Shown: positions 35,860 through 46,682 of the stretch, one piece after another
Position numbering within the stretch: the first letter of the stretch is position 1
Layout of the letters: each line of letters begins with the position of its first letter
From: Micromonosporaceae bacterium
GTDB lineage: Bacteria > Actinomycetota > Actinomycetes > Mycobacteriales > Micromonosporaceae
NCBI GenBank assembly: GCA_020027875.1
Contig: JAHRHA010000001.1
Coordinates: 186,001 to 250,000, forward strand
DNA length: 64,000 bases
Direction: 5' to 3'
The notes under the pieces: model-generated
What the model was told of the DNA's origin: nothing
What the model saw: only the letters and a program-made list of their open reading frames with translations
Database searches by the model: none
Made by a program: the position numbers and the translations under genes

Positions 35860-36339
35860 CCCGAGACGATCGACGCCGCAGACTCTCCAGCCGTCCTGCC
35901 GGACAACCGTGACCCGCCACGTCGCGACGTCGCTATGACCCGAACTGGTAGACGTGATCCGAACCGTCGCCTTTGCGCTATCGCTGCTCTCCTCCACGGA
36001 TGTCACGCCGAAGGTCACTCGCACCGAATCGTCGGCACCGGAAGCGATGGCGACTAATGCTTCGGAAGGGGACCACTGCATGCAGACGAACATCGCAACG
36101 CGGTCGACATCCCGGTCCACGAGACCGGCCTGCAGAAACTGGCGAACGGCGACTGTAGGAGTGCTCCTGTCGATCTTGGTGGTCTGGTCGTAGACGACGA
36201 AGCCGACCGCACCCCCGACCACGACGAGACTGGCGAGCATTATCGCGACGACGAGCAGCAGCGATCGCTTGCGACGAGGCGGCTCTGCCGCCGCGGGGTC
36301 CCCCTGCCGCGTGCCCGGCGGTGGCTCTTCACTCATCAC
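35845..36339 (-). CDS. single-helix membrane protein with NTF2-like extracytoplasmic domain (paralogue 1)
   Basis: 164 aa. Cytoplasmic Pro/Arg-rich start, one membrane helix (about 27-48), then a compact domain with TPTVAVRQFLQAGLVDRD and a C-terminal DGWRVCGVDRL. Related in layout and motifs (VAVRQFL/TIQEFL, VxCMQW/VVCASW, GWRVC) to the protein at 36577-37047, so the two are paralogues. Function unknown; convergent with the secretion-like cluster. Confidence 0.65.
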   Translation of the reverse strand: MMSEEPPPGTRQGDPAAAEPPRRKRSLLLVVAIMLASLVVVGGAVGFVVYDQTTKIDRSTPTVAVRQFLQAGLVDRDVDRVAMFVCMQWSPSEALVAIASGADDSVRVTFGVTSVEESSDSAKATVRITSTSSGHSDVATWRVTVVRQDGWRVCGVDRLGSLNP

Positions 36340-36384
36340 GCGGGGAGCCTAGCGACCAGGGCTGGACCAGTGGTAATTAGAGGC

Positions 36385-36564
36385 ATGGCAGTGTTCACCG
36401 TCGAGGTGGTCGAGGTGGTCGTCTATCGCGGGGCGATCGAGGCCGCGACCGAAGGCGATGCGGCGCAGGCCGCAGTGGCGGACCTGATGGCGCACGCCGG
36501 CGGCGGCCAGATGGTGTTTCATGAGGTCGCGGACCGCACGGCGAGCGTCGTCGACGACGACTAG
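36385..36564 (+). CDS. small protein, unknown
   Basis: 59 aa from ATG 36385 with AGAGG five bases upstream. Acidic, predicted alpha/beta, no membrane segment. It lies between the two paralogous minus-strand membrane genes. Codon third positions are GC-rich as in real genes, but the frame is short and could be fortuitous. Confidence 0.4.
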   Translation: MAVFTVEVVEVVVYRGAIEAATEGDAAQAAVADLMAHAGGGQMVFHEVADRTASVVDDD

Positions 36565-36576
36565 CGCCGTGACTAC

Positions 36577-37047
36577 CTACACGATGAACGGTCGGGCTTC
36601 ACAGACGCGCCAACCGTTCTCGTTGACCAGGCTGAAGCGCCATTGGCGATAATGGCTCGGCCGGATGTCGTCGCGAAGCCGCACACCCAGGCGCGCTCGA
36701 GCGCTGACCCGCCCCTCGGTTATGGAGATCACCCGAACCTCATCCCAGGAGACGTGAGCGTCCGGATCGATCTCGCTTGAGGTCCGGGTGAGGGCGTCCG
36801 CGGGATCCCAGCTGGCGCAGACGACCACTTTGACCCGGTCTGAATCGTTCGCGAGGAAGACCGCAGAAAGGAACTCCTGGATCGTCTCTTCTGGTGTGCG
36901 CGCGGGCGGCTGCGTCGACTCCTTCAACAGATAGAGGCCGCCGGCCGCCAGCGCGACCACGATCCCGACAACCGCGAAGATCATCGAGGCGCCCCCTCGC
37001 CGCTTGGCGGGCGTCGCTCCAACCACCCGCACGGACGTGCTCGCCAT
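36577..37047 (-). CDS. single-helix membrane protein with NTF2-like domain (paralogue 2)
   Basis: 156 aa. I choose ATG 37047 (MASTSVRVVG), which has GGAGGAG at the right distance, over a GTG 21 bases earlier. One membrane helix (about 20-40), then a domain with TPEETIQEFLSAVFLAND, VVCASWDPADAL and NENGWRVCEAR. Paralogous to 35845-36339. The fold is like VirB8 or secretion accessory domains, which would suit the cluster, but this is inference. Confidence 0.65.
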   Translation of the reverse strand: MASTSVRVVGATPAKRRGGASMIFAVVGIVVALAAGGLYLLKESTQPPARTPEETIQEFLSAVFLANDSDRVKVVVCASWDPADALTRTSSEIDPDAHVSWDEVRVISITEGRVSARARLGVRLRDDIRPSHYRQWRFSLVNENGWRVCEARPFIV

Positions 37048-37100
37048 GCTCTCCTCCGGATCGTCCACGACCGAAGACTAACCGGCGGGCGCACGCCCCA

Positions 37101-38297
37101 TCATCCGAGATGTTGGCCGCCCGCATACTCGCCGAGCATCTCGTCGAGGGCGAACGCCAGCTCGTCCGTGGCGGCGCCGGGCAAGGCCATCCGGCGGCCG
37201 GCCCACGCGGACCACGCGCGTACCACGTCGGGCATAGCCGTGCGCTCGGCCGGTGGCAGGAACCCCACCTTCGACAGCCAGTCGAACACGAAGGTCTCCC
37301 ACTTGGCGGGACTGACCCGGGAGACGCCGCCGGGGTCGTATTGACACGAGTACTCAACGATGCGGTTGGCGAGACGTTCAGCGGCCGCGCGGTCCGGCAG
37401 TGCCGACCCCTCCGCGCCCGCCAGGAACTCCTCCACCAGAGCGCGGCACTCCGCTGAAGTCGGCGAAACCGGCTCGGGTGGAAGGGCCGCGGGATCCTCG
37501 GGGAGGACGCCGACGCGGGCCAGACTGAGGGCGCGCAGCTCCGCTAACGTCGGTGCAACCTCGACCCCCTCGATCAGGTCAGTCCGGGCGAAGGCTCGGG
37601 CCAGCAGAGCGCGTGCCCATGCCGGGTCGACCTGGCGCAGGGTGAACATAGGTGCGCTGTTCTTGGCGTCATTGCGCAGGTCGCGAATGAACGGATCCAC
37701 GTCGAGGGCAAGCATTCCGTCGGTCGCCACGCTGAACATCGCGTGATCGACATATATGACGATCGCGTGGCGCTCTGCCGTCCGTTCGGTGCCGTAAGCG
37801 AACTCACAGATCACTGTGGACTGGTCGCCGAAGACATCCTCGTACGCCCAGCACCGCCCTGGGCTCGCCGCGCCGATCGGCCGCGTCCAGCGTGGATCCG
37901 GCAGACCACCAGAGGTCAACATCTCCGCGGCCTGGTCGGCAGCATCGCGGACCTCCCGGATCGCCGCGATTGTCGCGATGGTTCGTAGCATGGCAACCGC
38001 GGTTGGGGTGCGCTGATGCCTGGCGAAGTCGACCAGCCCAAGCCCGAACGCCTCCTCGGTGCTGCCGTCGCGTGGACCCTCCTGGCCAGCCCAGATCGTG
38101 CCGAACAACCGTGAGATGGTGAGTTCGGACTCGAGCCCGTCGGCGCCGAAGTCTGATCGCCGCAAGGCGTCGACTATCTGGCGGTAGTACCGGCGCTCTG
38201 GTCGAACCTCGACCTCGAAGAGAGCCTGTTGGACGGCTGCTACGGTGCCACGACGCTTGGCGCGTCCGCCGGCCCGGCGCGTCCTGACCGCACTCAC
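37101..38297 (-). CDS. uncharacterised 398-aa protein
   Basis: Soluble, mixed alpha/beta, basic N-terminus (MSAVRTRRAGGRAKRRG), then ERRYYRQIVDALRRSDFGAD and a C-terminal helical part with WETFVFDWLSKVGFLP and MPDVVRAWSAWAGRR. No recognised domain. It lies on the minus strand, 53 bases upstream of paralogue 2 and 43 bases after the 446-aa gene, so the three probably form one operon. Confidence 0.65.
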   Translation of the reverse strand: MSAVRTRRAGGRAKRRGTVAAVQQALFEVEVRPERRYYRQIVDALRRSDFGADGLESELTISRLFGTIWAGQEGPRDGSTEEAFGLGLVDFARHQRTPTAVAMLRTIATIAAIREVRDAADQAAEMLTSGGLPDPRWTRPIGAASPGRCWAYEDVFGDQSTVICEFAYGTERTAERHAIVIYVDHAMFSVATDGMLALDVDPFIRDLRNDAKNSAPMFTLRQVDPAWARALLARAFARTDLIEGVEVAPTLAELRALSLARVGVLPEDPAALPPEPVSPTSAECRALVEEFLAGAEGSALPDRAAAERLANRIVEYSCQYDPGGVSRVSPAKWETFVFDWLSKVGFLPPAERTAMPDVVRAWSAWAGRRMALPGAATDELAFALDEMLGEYAGGQHLG

Positions 38298-38340
38298 CCG
38301 GCGAGCCTAGCGGGCCGCGGATATCCGACGGATGGCATCG

Positions 38341-39681
38341 CTAACTGTCCGGGTCCATCCGAGGACGCAGCGCAAGTGATCGCAGTGCCGCGTACCCGCC
38401 ACGTCTGCCGACCTCCGACAGACGCAGCCGGGTCGTAAAGCCGGGGCCCTTTCCCTCCTCCACCATGGACCACAACTCGCACCGGCGCACCAGGGCCCAC
38501 ACCGCGCGGCTGACGTCATGGTCATCCGGGGGTGCGCCATTGCCGGTGTCGCGCCAACCCGAATTCGCTAGGACATCGGCGACCTCTCGAATCAGATCCC
38601 GCATCTCGACCATGCCGTGTGCCTGAAGCAAGAGCATGAGGGCTGCCTCCTGAGCGGCCCCGTCGAAATCGGCAGCGTCGACCAAAAAGCCCATCGCGAT
38701 CGTCCATTGTGCCGTCGGCTTCCCCAACAGCGGCCGCCCTCTGGCGCCCAGGACGAGCCGGCGCCCGGAGCGGCGCAGTGCTCCGGCCCGCTGCAGTTCC
38801 AACCGCAGCTCGCCGAGCCGCCACATGTCGGACTCCGATCGTGGCGGTCGTTCCGGCAGATCCCACCATCCGAACCGCTCGGCGGCCTCCTGAACAACCC
38901 GCCGGGCGAGGTTCCCACTCACCGTCAGCGGAACGCCCGGTGGATCGCCGGGCCGTCCGGCGGCGAGCTCGAGCAACCACTGCATCGGTGCCATCCGATC
39001 GGCAACGTCGCGCGGCGACGCCGGCTCGGCGAGCAGGTCGGCGAGTACGGCGGAAGCGAGGCCACGCCGACCGTGCCCGCCCACCTCCGCCCATGAATCG
39101 AGCCGCTCCGCCTGGACCCGACCCAGCAGTGGGGGCCCGTCGAGCCGGGACATCGTCAGCTGCTGTCGGGTCAGCCGTTGCTGGGTCAGCCGCCAGCCGC
39201 GTCCCCCCGGCTTCAGGTCCCCCGCTGCGAGCGCCAGTTCCAGCGTGGCGGCGATCCGCTCGTACGCGTTGATCTCAGCCGGCCCCATGATCTCACCCCA
39301 CTCCAGTTCGGGCAGATCGGGCGGCAGGATGCCGGAGGCGTCCATCGCCTTGTGCGCGACCTTGGCGCCGGCGACCTGCCCGCGCTCGTCGTACGTGCGC
39401 AGGATTTCCTTGGTCTGCACCGAGGCGGCTATCCCGGCGTAGCGGTTCAGCTCGGCGAGTTCGAAGAAGAGCGCCAACGCCGCGGCTGTGTGCTGCGGCT
39501 CCGCCGTGTCGGCCAGCGTGAACCATAGGTACGTCTGCAGGTCATGCTGGGTCAGGTCGGCCAGGCCGCCGTCGGAGAGCAACTCATCGAGGGCGTGTTC
39601 GGCCCGCCGCGACGCCACCGGGTCGCTCCGGCGAAGGCGTAGCAGCGTCTTGGGTACGAGTGGGTCGCTCGCCACCCGCAC
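38341..39681 (-). CDS. uncharacterised 446-aa helical protein
   Basis: Predicted soluble and mostly helical. Contains ALFFELAELNRYAGIAAS, a repeated RLTQQRLTRQQLT stretch near residue 165, and a winged-helix-like segment about 290-340 (SDMWRLGELRLELQRAGAL, RSGRRLVLGARGRPLL). The helix-turn-helix reading is a guess. No catalytic motif seen. First gene of the minus-strand group next to the secretion-like cluster. Confidence 0.6.
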   Translation of the reverse strand: MRVASDPLVPKTLLRLRRSDPVASRRAEHALDELLSDGGLADLTQHDLQTYLWFTLADTAEPQHTAAALALFFELAELNRYAGIAASVQTKEILRTYDERGQVAGAKVAHKAMDASGILPPDLPELEWGEIMGPAEINAYERIAATLELALAAGDLKPGGRGWRLTQQRLTRQQLTMSRLDGPPLLGRVQAERLDSWAEVGGHGRRGLASAVLADLLAEPASPRDVADRMAPMQWLLELAAGRPGDPPGVPLTVSGNLARRVVQEAAERFGWWDLPERPPRSESDMWRLGELRLELQRAGALRRSGRRLVLGARGRPLLGKPTAQWTIAMGFLVDAADFDGAAQEAALMLLLQAHGMVEMRDLIREVADVLANSGWRDTGNGAPPDDHDVSRAVWALVRRCELWSMVEEGKGPGFTTRLRLSEVGRRGGYAALRSLALRPRMDPDS

Positions 39682-39791
39682 ACGTTATCGACAACGACCA
39701 CCACAGCGTTGTCACCAGCCGCTCGAGCTGTGCGTTTCGACCTAATTCGCGCTAACTACTCCGAGCGAATCGCCTCCGGTAACGTCGTGGC

Positions 39792-40088
39792 GTGTCTGCC
39801 CGCAACGCCGGAATCTATGGCGGCTACGCGCTGACCGTCCTCATCGTGCAACTGGCGCTGCTCGCCGCGCTCGATGAGGAGCGCGTCCTGCCGCTGCTGG
39901 CTCCGGTGTGTCTGGTGGCGATGCCCGCCTTCGCCTGGTCAGCCGGCTGGCTCACCATCGGGATCGCGCCGCGGGCCGCGCCCGACCGCACGCCGCTGCA
40001 GCGGAACCCCCGACTGGGAGCGCTCATCTGCTTGGTTCCGAACCTGTTGCTCTGCGGCGGGCTAGGCGTCCTATTCCTGACCCGCTGA
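39792..40088 (+). CDS. small polytopic membrane protein
   Basis: 98 aa, GTG start. Three hydrophobic segments (about 8-27, 35-58, 75-95) and a central Pro/Arg-rich loop. No family recognised. It ends 6 bases before an R1 repeat and converges on folE. Confidence 0.6.
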   Translation: MSARNAGIYGGYALTVLIVQLALLAALDEERVLPLLAPVCLVAMPAFAWSAGWLTIGIAPRAAPDRTPLQRNPRLGALICLVPNLLLCGGLGVLFLTR

Positions 40089-40094
40089 CGCCGT

Positions 40095-40209
40095 CAAGAT
40101 CGCGGTGATCACGTTCTGACCGTCGCTGAAACGCGTCGATCATGACCTGGAGGTCATGATCGACGGGATCTTGGGGGGCGGGATCTTGGGAGGCGGGATC
40201 TTGGGGGGC
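40095..40209 (-). repeat. R1 palindromic repeat, copy D, with tandem terminus
   Basis: CAAGATCGCGGTGATCA, then GACCGTCGCTGAAA, then the palindrome at 40135-40164. The terminal GGGATCTTGGGGGGC is present three times in tandem as 15-bp units (40165, 40180, 40195), the last ending exactly at the folE stop codon. Lies between convergent genes. Confidence 0.88.
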
Positions 40210-40827
40210 TCAGGGTCGGCGGGGAGAGGCGAGGATGAGTGCCATCGCCTCGGCGCGCGACTTTGCATCGGACTGCAGCAAGCCCCGCACCGCCGAAGTG
40301 ACGGTACGGGCACCCGGCTTCTGGATGCCTCGCATCGCCATGCACATGTGCTCGCACTCGACGACCACGATCACACCCCGTGGGTCGAGCGCCTTCATCA
40401 GTGTGTCCGCGACCTGCGCCGTCAGCCGCTCCTGCACCTGCGGCCGGCGGGCGTAGACCTCGACGAGCCGGGCCAGCTTGGACAGTCCGGTGATCCGGCC
40501 GTCCGTGCCCGGGATGTAGCCGACGTGGGCCACGCCGTGAAACGGCAGCAGATGGTGTTCGCAACTGGACATGACTTCAATGTCGCGGACCAGCACCATC
40601 TCCTCGTGGTCGGCCTCGAAGCTCGTCGTGAGCACATGTTCGGCGTCGACGCGCAGTCCGGCGAAGAGTTCGGCGTACGCCCGGGCCACCCGCGCGGGCG
40701 TACGCTTCAGCCCGTCCCGGTCCGGGTCCTCGCCGATGGCGGTGAGGATCTCGCGGACGGCTCGTTCGATGCGTGGAAGGTCGACGGCGTCTTCCACCGG
40801 CCCACCACTGAGACGCCCGTTGACCAA
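40210..40827 (-). CDS. folE: GTP cyclohydrolase I
   Basis: First step of pterin/folate synthesis. Shows the zinc ligands in [18 protein letters not shown] and [13 protein letters not shown], plus [23 protein letters not shown]. The start is unclear: the listed one is TTG 40827 (205 aa). An in-frame GTG at 40797 ([13 protein letters not shown]) is possible, and the frame is open upstream into the end of ftsH. The family core begins near [13 protein letters not shown] in all cases. Follows ftsH; folP is displaced by the secretion-like cluster. Confidence 0.93.
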   Translation of the reverse strand: MVNGRLSGGPVEDAVDLPRIERAVREILTAIGEDPDRDGLKRTPARVARAYAELFAGLRVDAEHVLTTSFEADHEEMVLVRDIEVMSSCEHHLLPFHGVAHVGYIPGTDGRITGLSKLARLVEVYARRPQVQERLTAQVADTLMKALDPRGVIVVVECEHMCMAMRGIQKPGARTVTSAVRGLLQSDAKSRAEAMALILASPRRP

Positions 40828-40913
40828 CCGCGCGGCGAGATGGTCCAGCTCCGTCTCGTACGAGACGAACGCGTCATCCGGCTCGGTAGCAGAGCCGTCC
40901 CTCGGCTCCGCGG

Positions 40914-43055
<2,142 letters not shown>

Positions 43056-43326
43056 ACTGTTTTGAGCGCTTTTTGCGCCCAGCCCTCCGAATCAGTCAGA
43101 GCACCCTGCAGCCGCGCCGCACGCGCCGAGCGTTCGGCGCGACCGTTCGGCGCAGACCCCGGGGCCGCCGTGGCACCCGGTCACTCGACGGTACACCGTG
43201 AGTGCCGACGTCGCCCTGTCACGTCGGGCACTCTCAGCTGTGTCCCAGGAAACCATCAGCAATGGTGCGGAAACCGACACGGACCGCGGCACCTCGATCA
43301 CTCCGGGCTCGATCACACCAGGCGGA

Positions 43327-43899
43327 TCAGACGCGCGAGTAGACCGAGGGGCGAAGCACCCCAATGTAGGGCATCTCCCGGTAGCGCTCGGCGAAATCGA
43401 GGCCATACCCGACCACGAACTCGTTCGAGATGTCGAACCCGATGTACTTCACCGGCACGTTAACCTTGATCGCATCGGGCTTACGCAGCAGGGCGACCAC
43501 CTCGACCGACGCGGCGGACCGGCTCTCGAGGTACTTGAGCAGCCACGACAGGGTCAGGCCCGAGTCGACAATGTCCTCGACAACGATCACGTGCTTGTTG
43601 GCGATATCACGATCCAGATCCTTGAGGATACGAACGACGCCGGACGATGTGGCCCGCTGCCCGTAGGACGAGACCGCCATGAATTCCACCTCAACCGCGC
43701 CGGCCAGACGTCCGAGGGCCCGGGCGAAGTCAGCCATGAACATGAACGCACCCTTGAGCACGCCGACGAGCAGGACACTCTCCATGCGCACGTAGTCCGC
43801 CGCGATCTGCTTCGCCAGGTCCTGGATCTTGTTATGGATCTGTTCCTCGGTGACCACCACGCGTTCAATGTCGGCGTCGTACCAGTTGCCCTCACCCAT
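43327..43899 (-). CDS. hpt: hypoxanthine phosphoribosyltransferase
   Basis: Purine salvage enzyme. 190 aa with the PRPP-binding motif VVEDIVDSGLTLSWLL, the MAVSSYG flexible-loop region, and the C-terminal KYIGFDISNEFVVGYGLDF. ftsH follows 271 bases downstream. The usual neighbour tilS is upstream, with a broken ggt gene between them. Confidence 0.95.
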   Translation of the reverse strand: MGEGNWYDADIERVVVTEEQIHNKIQDLAKQIAADYVRMESVLLVGVLKGAFMFMADFARALGRLAGAVEVEFMAVSSYGQRATSSGVVRILKDLDRDIANKHVIVVEDIVDSGLTLSWLLKYLESRSAASVEVVALLRKPDAIKVNVPVKYIGFDISNEFVVGYGLDFAERYREMPYIGVLRPSVYSRV

Positions 43900-43974
43900 G
43901 CGTCAAGCCTGCCCTATCGACGATTCGACGCGCGCGCCCTGGGTCGGCGTTTCCCATCACGGCCTCGGTTGGCC

Positions 43975-45587
43975 TCAGTAGCAGGCGGCGTGGCCGTCGG
44001 CGCGGACCTCGGAGCCGGCGACGTAACCCCGGCCGCCTGGACGCCGCCAGATCGCCTGCCCGTTCCCGACCACCGAGCGGTCGCCGACCGCGCGAGCGTC
44101 GTGACCACGGCGGCGCAGATCATCGACCACCTCGGCGCCGAACTCGGGCTCGACCAGCACCCGGCGCCCCGCGTCCCAGTACCACCGCGGCGCGTCCAGC
44201 GCCGCCTGCGGGTCGAGCCCGAGGTCCACCGATGACATGACGAGCTGGACGTGCCCCTGCGGCTGCATATGCCCGCCCATCACCCCGAACGGCCCGACCG
44301 GCTCACCGCCACGGGTCAGGAATCCGGGGATGATCGTGTGGAAAGGGCGCTTGCGCGGACCAACCTCGTTCGGGTGGCCCTCCGCGAGGGTGAAGCCCGA
44401 GCCCCGGTTCTGCAGGCCGAAGCCGAACCCTGGTACGACGACGAAGGATCCGAACCCCAGGTAGTTTGACTGGATCAGGCTCACCATCCACCCGTCGGTG
44501 TCGGCCGCGCAGAGATAGACGGTGCCTCCCCGGGTCGGTTCGCCAGCCACGGCCTCGGCCGCCACCTCTGTGAGTAGCACCCGCCGAGACGCCACATACG
44601 CCGGCGAGAGCAGTGCCGCTACCGGGGCCGGCGCCAGTTCCGGGTCCGCGACATGAGCGTGCGCGTCGGCGAGACCCAGCTTCATCGCCTCGATCTGAAG
44701 GTGCACTCGATGCGCCACGGGGACCGCCTCTAGCTAACGCCGGCCAGAATCGACAACGCCATCAGCGCCGCGATGCCCTGACCGTTCGGCGGCAACTCCC
44801 ACACCTCGTGATCGCGATATCGGGCACTGACCGGGTCTACCCAGAGCGAGGAGTGCGCCGCCATGTCCGCATAGGACACCGTCCCGGCCGTCCGCGCCGA
44901 AAGGTCCGCGACTGCCTCGGCGATCTCGCCCCGGTAGAACGCGTCGCCGCCGGTCGCCGCGATTAGTCGAAGCGTGCGTGCCGCGTGCGGGTTCCGCCAC
45001 GACTCGCCGGCCCGCGGTGCCCGCCCGTCCGGCGCGAAGACCTCGGCCCACCCGGCGAACTCGGCCCCGGCCAGCCCCGCGTACACCGGCACCGCCCGCT
45101 GCCAATGGTGGGCGACCGTCGGCGAGACCGGAAATCCATGCTCCGCGTACGCGATCGCGTCCTCGAAGAGCTCCGCGAAACTCAACCGACCGAACCGGTC
45201 ATGCAGGTCACGCCAGCCGGCTGGAGCGCCCGGCACGGTCACCGGGAGCCAACCGCGGTCCGGCAGCCGCCCGGACATCACCGGGCCGTGCCCATCGGCA
45301 ATCGTGCGTGCGACGTATTCGCGGGTCAGCGCCTGCGGGGACCGGCCCGAGGCGTTAAGTCCATGCAACCGTTGGCCATCCCAGACGATTGCGAAGAGGT
45401 CGCCGCCGATGTCATTGGACCCCGGCTGCACCACCGTGAGCGTGATCGCCGCCGCGACCGCCGCGTCAACGGCGGTGCCGCCCCGCCTGAGCATGTCCAG
45501 CCCGGCGGCCGCGGCGAGGGGCTGCGAGGTGGCGACGACACCCCGTGGGGCGTAGACCGGCTTACGCGAAAGGTTGGGCAAGGTCAT
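43975..45587 (-). pseudogene. gamma-glutamyltransferase gene broken by a frameshift
   Basis: The 5' part (44730-45587, 285 aa) encodes the large subunit: GVVATSQPLAAAAGLDMLRRGG, GSNDIGGDLFAIVW, VPGAPAGW, ELPPNGQG. It ends at a TAG within ALSILAGVS. Twelve bases on, in another frame, the protein continues with HRVHLQIEAMKLGLADAH and then the small subunit, including the nucleophile Thr (44521-44523) in RGGTVYLCAADTDG and PGFGFGLQNRG. One base appears lost in GTTAGCTAG, where stops occur in both frames. The downstream part could start at GTG 44718 as a separate 247-aa frame, but the two halves would have to be made separately. Normal GGT is a single precursor. Confidence 0.8.
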
Positions 45588-45589
45588 GG

Positions 45590-46678
45590 CTACGACATCG
45601 GGGATAGGCGGCCGTCACGGCGAGCGACCGCGATCCCGCCCGGCAGGTGGACCGGACCTTGGCCATGCCAGTCCACCACGAGAGCGTCGAGCGCCTCGAT
45701 GTGCCGATGTGACAGCCCCGATCCCGGGGCGTCGAGCGAGCGGGCCCAGGCGAGCAACACCCGCGTCCGGATCGCCTCGGCCAAGCCGGCCAGGTCGCTG
45801 ACCCGTAGCGACCCGTCGTCGTCGCGGACCGCCTCGCCTGCGCTGGCCGCGAGGTCGTCGAGGGCCGCCCCGTCGACGGCCGCACGGCGCGCGGTCTGCG
45901 CGAGATTGGGTACCACGGCCGGGCCGAGGTTGTCCACAAGGGATCGGAGCAGTGTCCGGGCCCGGGCGCGCCCGAAAGCTGGATCAGCATTGTGCGGATC
46001 CTCCCATGGGGTGAGCGCGAGCGCGGTACAGGCCGCCCGTGTCTGCGTCCGCGAGATCTCTAGTAGCGGCCTCGCCAGCACCACCTGGTCCACCGCTCGC
46101 CTGGTGGGCATGCCCGCGAGCCCGCGCAATCCGGCGCCGCGCAACAGCGCGAGGAGGACCGTCTCAGCCTGGTCCTCGCGGGTGTGGCCAAGCAGTACGG
46201 TCCGAGCGCCGTGCGCCCGCGCCGCCGCCACCAGGCCCTCGTAGCGCGCGTCCCTGGCGGCCGCCTCTGGACCGCCTCCTCGACCCGCGACCTCCACCGT
46301 CTGTACCACAACCGGGTCGAACCCCGCCTTTCGCGCCCAGTCGGCGACCTCCTCGGCTCGTTGCGCCGAGCCCGGCTGGAGTTGGTGGTCGACGGTGACG
46401 AGGCCGACCGGTACGCCGAGCCTCGGCGCCACGAAGGCGGCTGCCGCCGCGAGTGCGAGCGAATCCGCCCCGCCAGAGCATGCGACCAACACGCCCACCC
46501 CGCTCACGCCCACCCCGCTGACGCCCACGCGCACGCCGCCCACGCGCACGCCGCTCGTCGATCTAGGACTTAGCGGCGCGGTTTGATCTCCAATCACGTC
46601 GCTGAGCCCTAGATCGACGAGAAGGGTGGAGCGAACGGCGTTGCGGATGGCCGCGACGGCGGGGTCCAGCGCGGCCAT
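45590..46678 (-). CDS. tilS: tRNA(Ile)-lysidine synthetase with in-frame repeat insertion
   Basis: Modifies the CAU anticodon of tRNA-Ile2. 362 aa from ATG 46678. The PP-loop ATP site VLVACSGGADSLAL is clear, as are GHTREDQAETVLL and the C-terminal GLAGMPTRRAVDQVVLARPLL. Between the start segment (MAALDPAVAAIRNAVR) and the PP-loop lie about 45 extra residues. Residues 20-41 are encoded by an R2 repeat element (46556-46619), and the following Gly/Val-rich part comes from short tandem repeats (46489-46555). The frame is preserved, so the protein is probably functional with a longer N-terminus. It starts 4 bases after the metalloprotease stop. Confidence 0.88.
   Translation of the reverse strand: MAALDPAVAAIRNAVRSTLLVDLGLSDVIGDQTAPLSPRSTSGVRVGGVRVGVSGVGVSGVGVLVACSGGADSLALAAAAAFVAPRLGVPVGLVTVDHQLQPGSAQRAEEVADWARKAGFDPVVVQTVEVAGRGGGPEAAARDARYEGLVAAARAHGARTVLLGHTREDQAETVLLALLRGAGLRGLAGMPTRRAVDQVVLARPLLEISRTQTRAACTALALTPWEDPHNADPAFGRARARTLLRSLVDNLGPAVVPNLAQTARRAAVDGAALDDLAASAGEAVRDDDGSLRVSDLAGLAEAIRTRVLLAWARSLDAPGSGLSHRHIEALDALVVDWHGQGPVHLPGGIAVARRDGRLSPMS
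46556..46619. repeat. R2 inverted-terminus repeat, copy 2 (inside tilS)
   Basis: 64-bp element with termini CGTCGATCTAGG and CCTAGATCGACG, and the internal GGTTTGATCTCCAATC also seen in the complement of copy 1. It lies entirely within the tilS reading frame. It contributes no stop in that frame although it contains TAG and TGA in others. Confidence 0.85.
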
Positions 46679-46682
46679 GGGT

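Noticed and set aside
28146-39681. Complete integrative conjugative element
   Set aside because: No integrase, relaxase, coupling ATPase, tRNA or direct-repeat attachment site could be found in the window.
44720-44740. Programmed ribosomal frameshift in the GGT gene
   Set aside because: No slippery heptamer or downstream structure is seen, and stops occur in both frames at the site.
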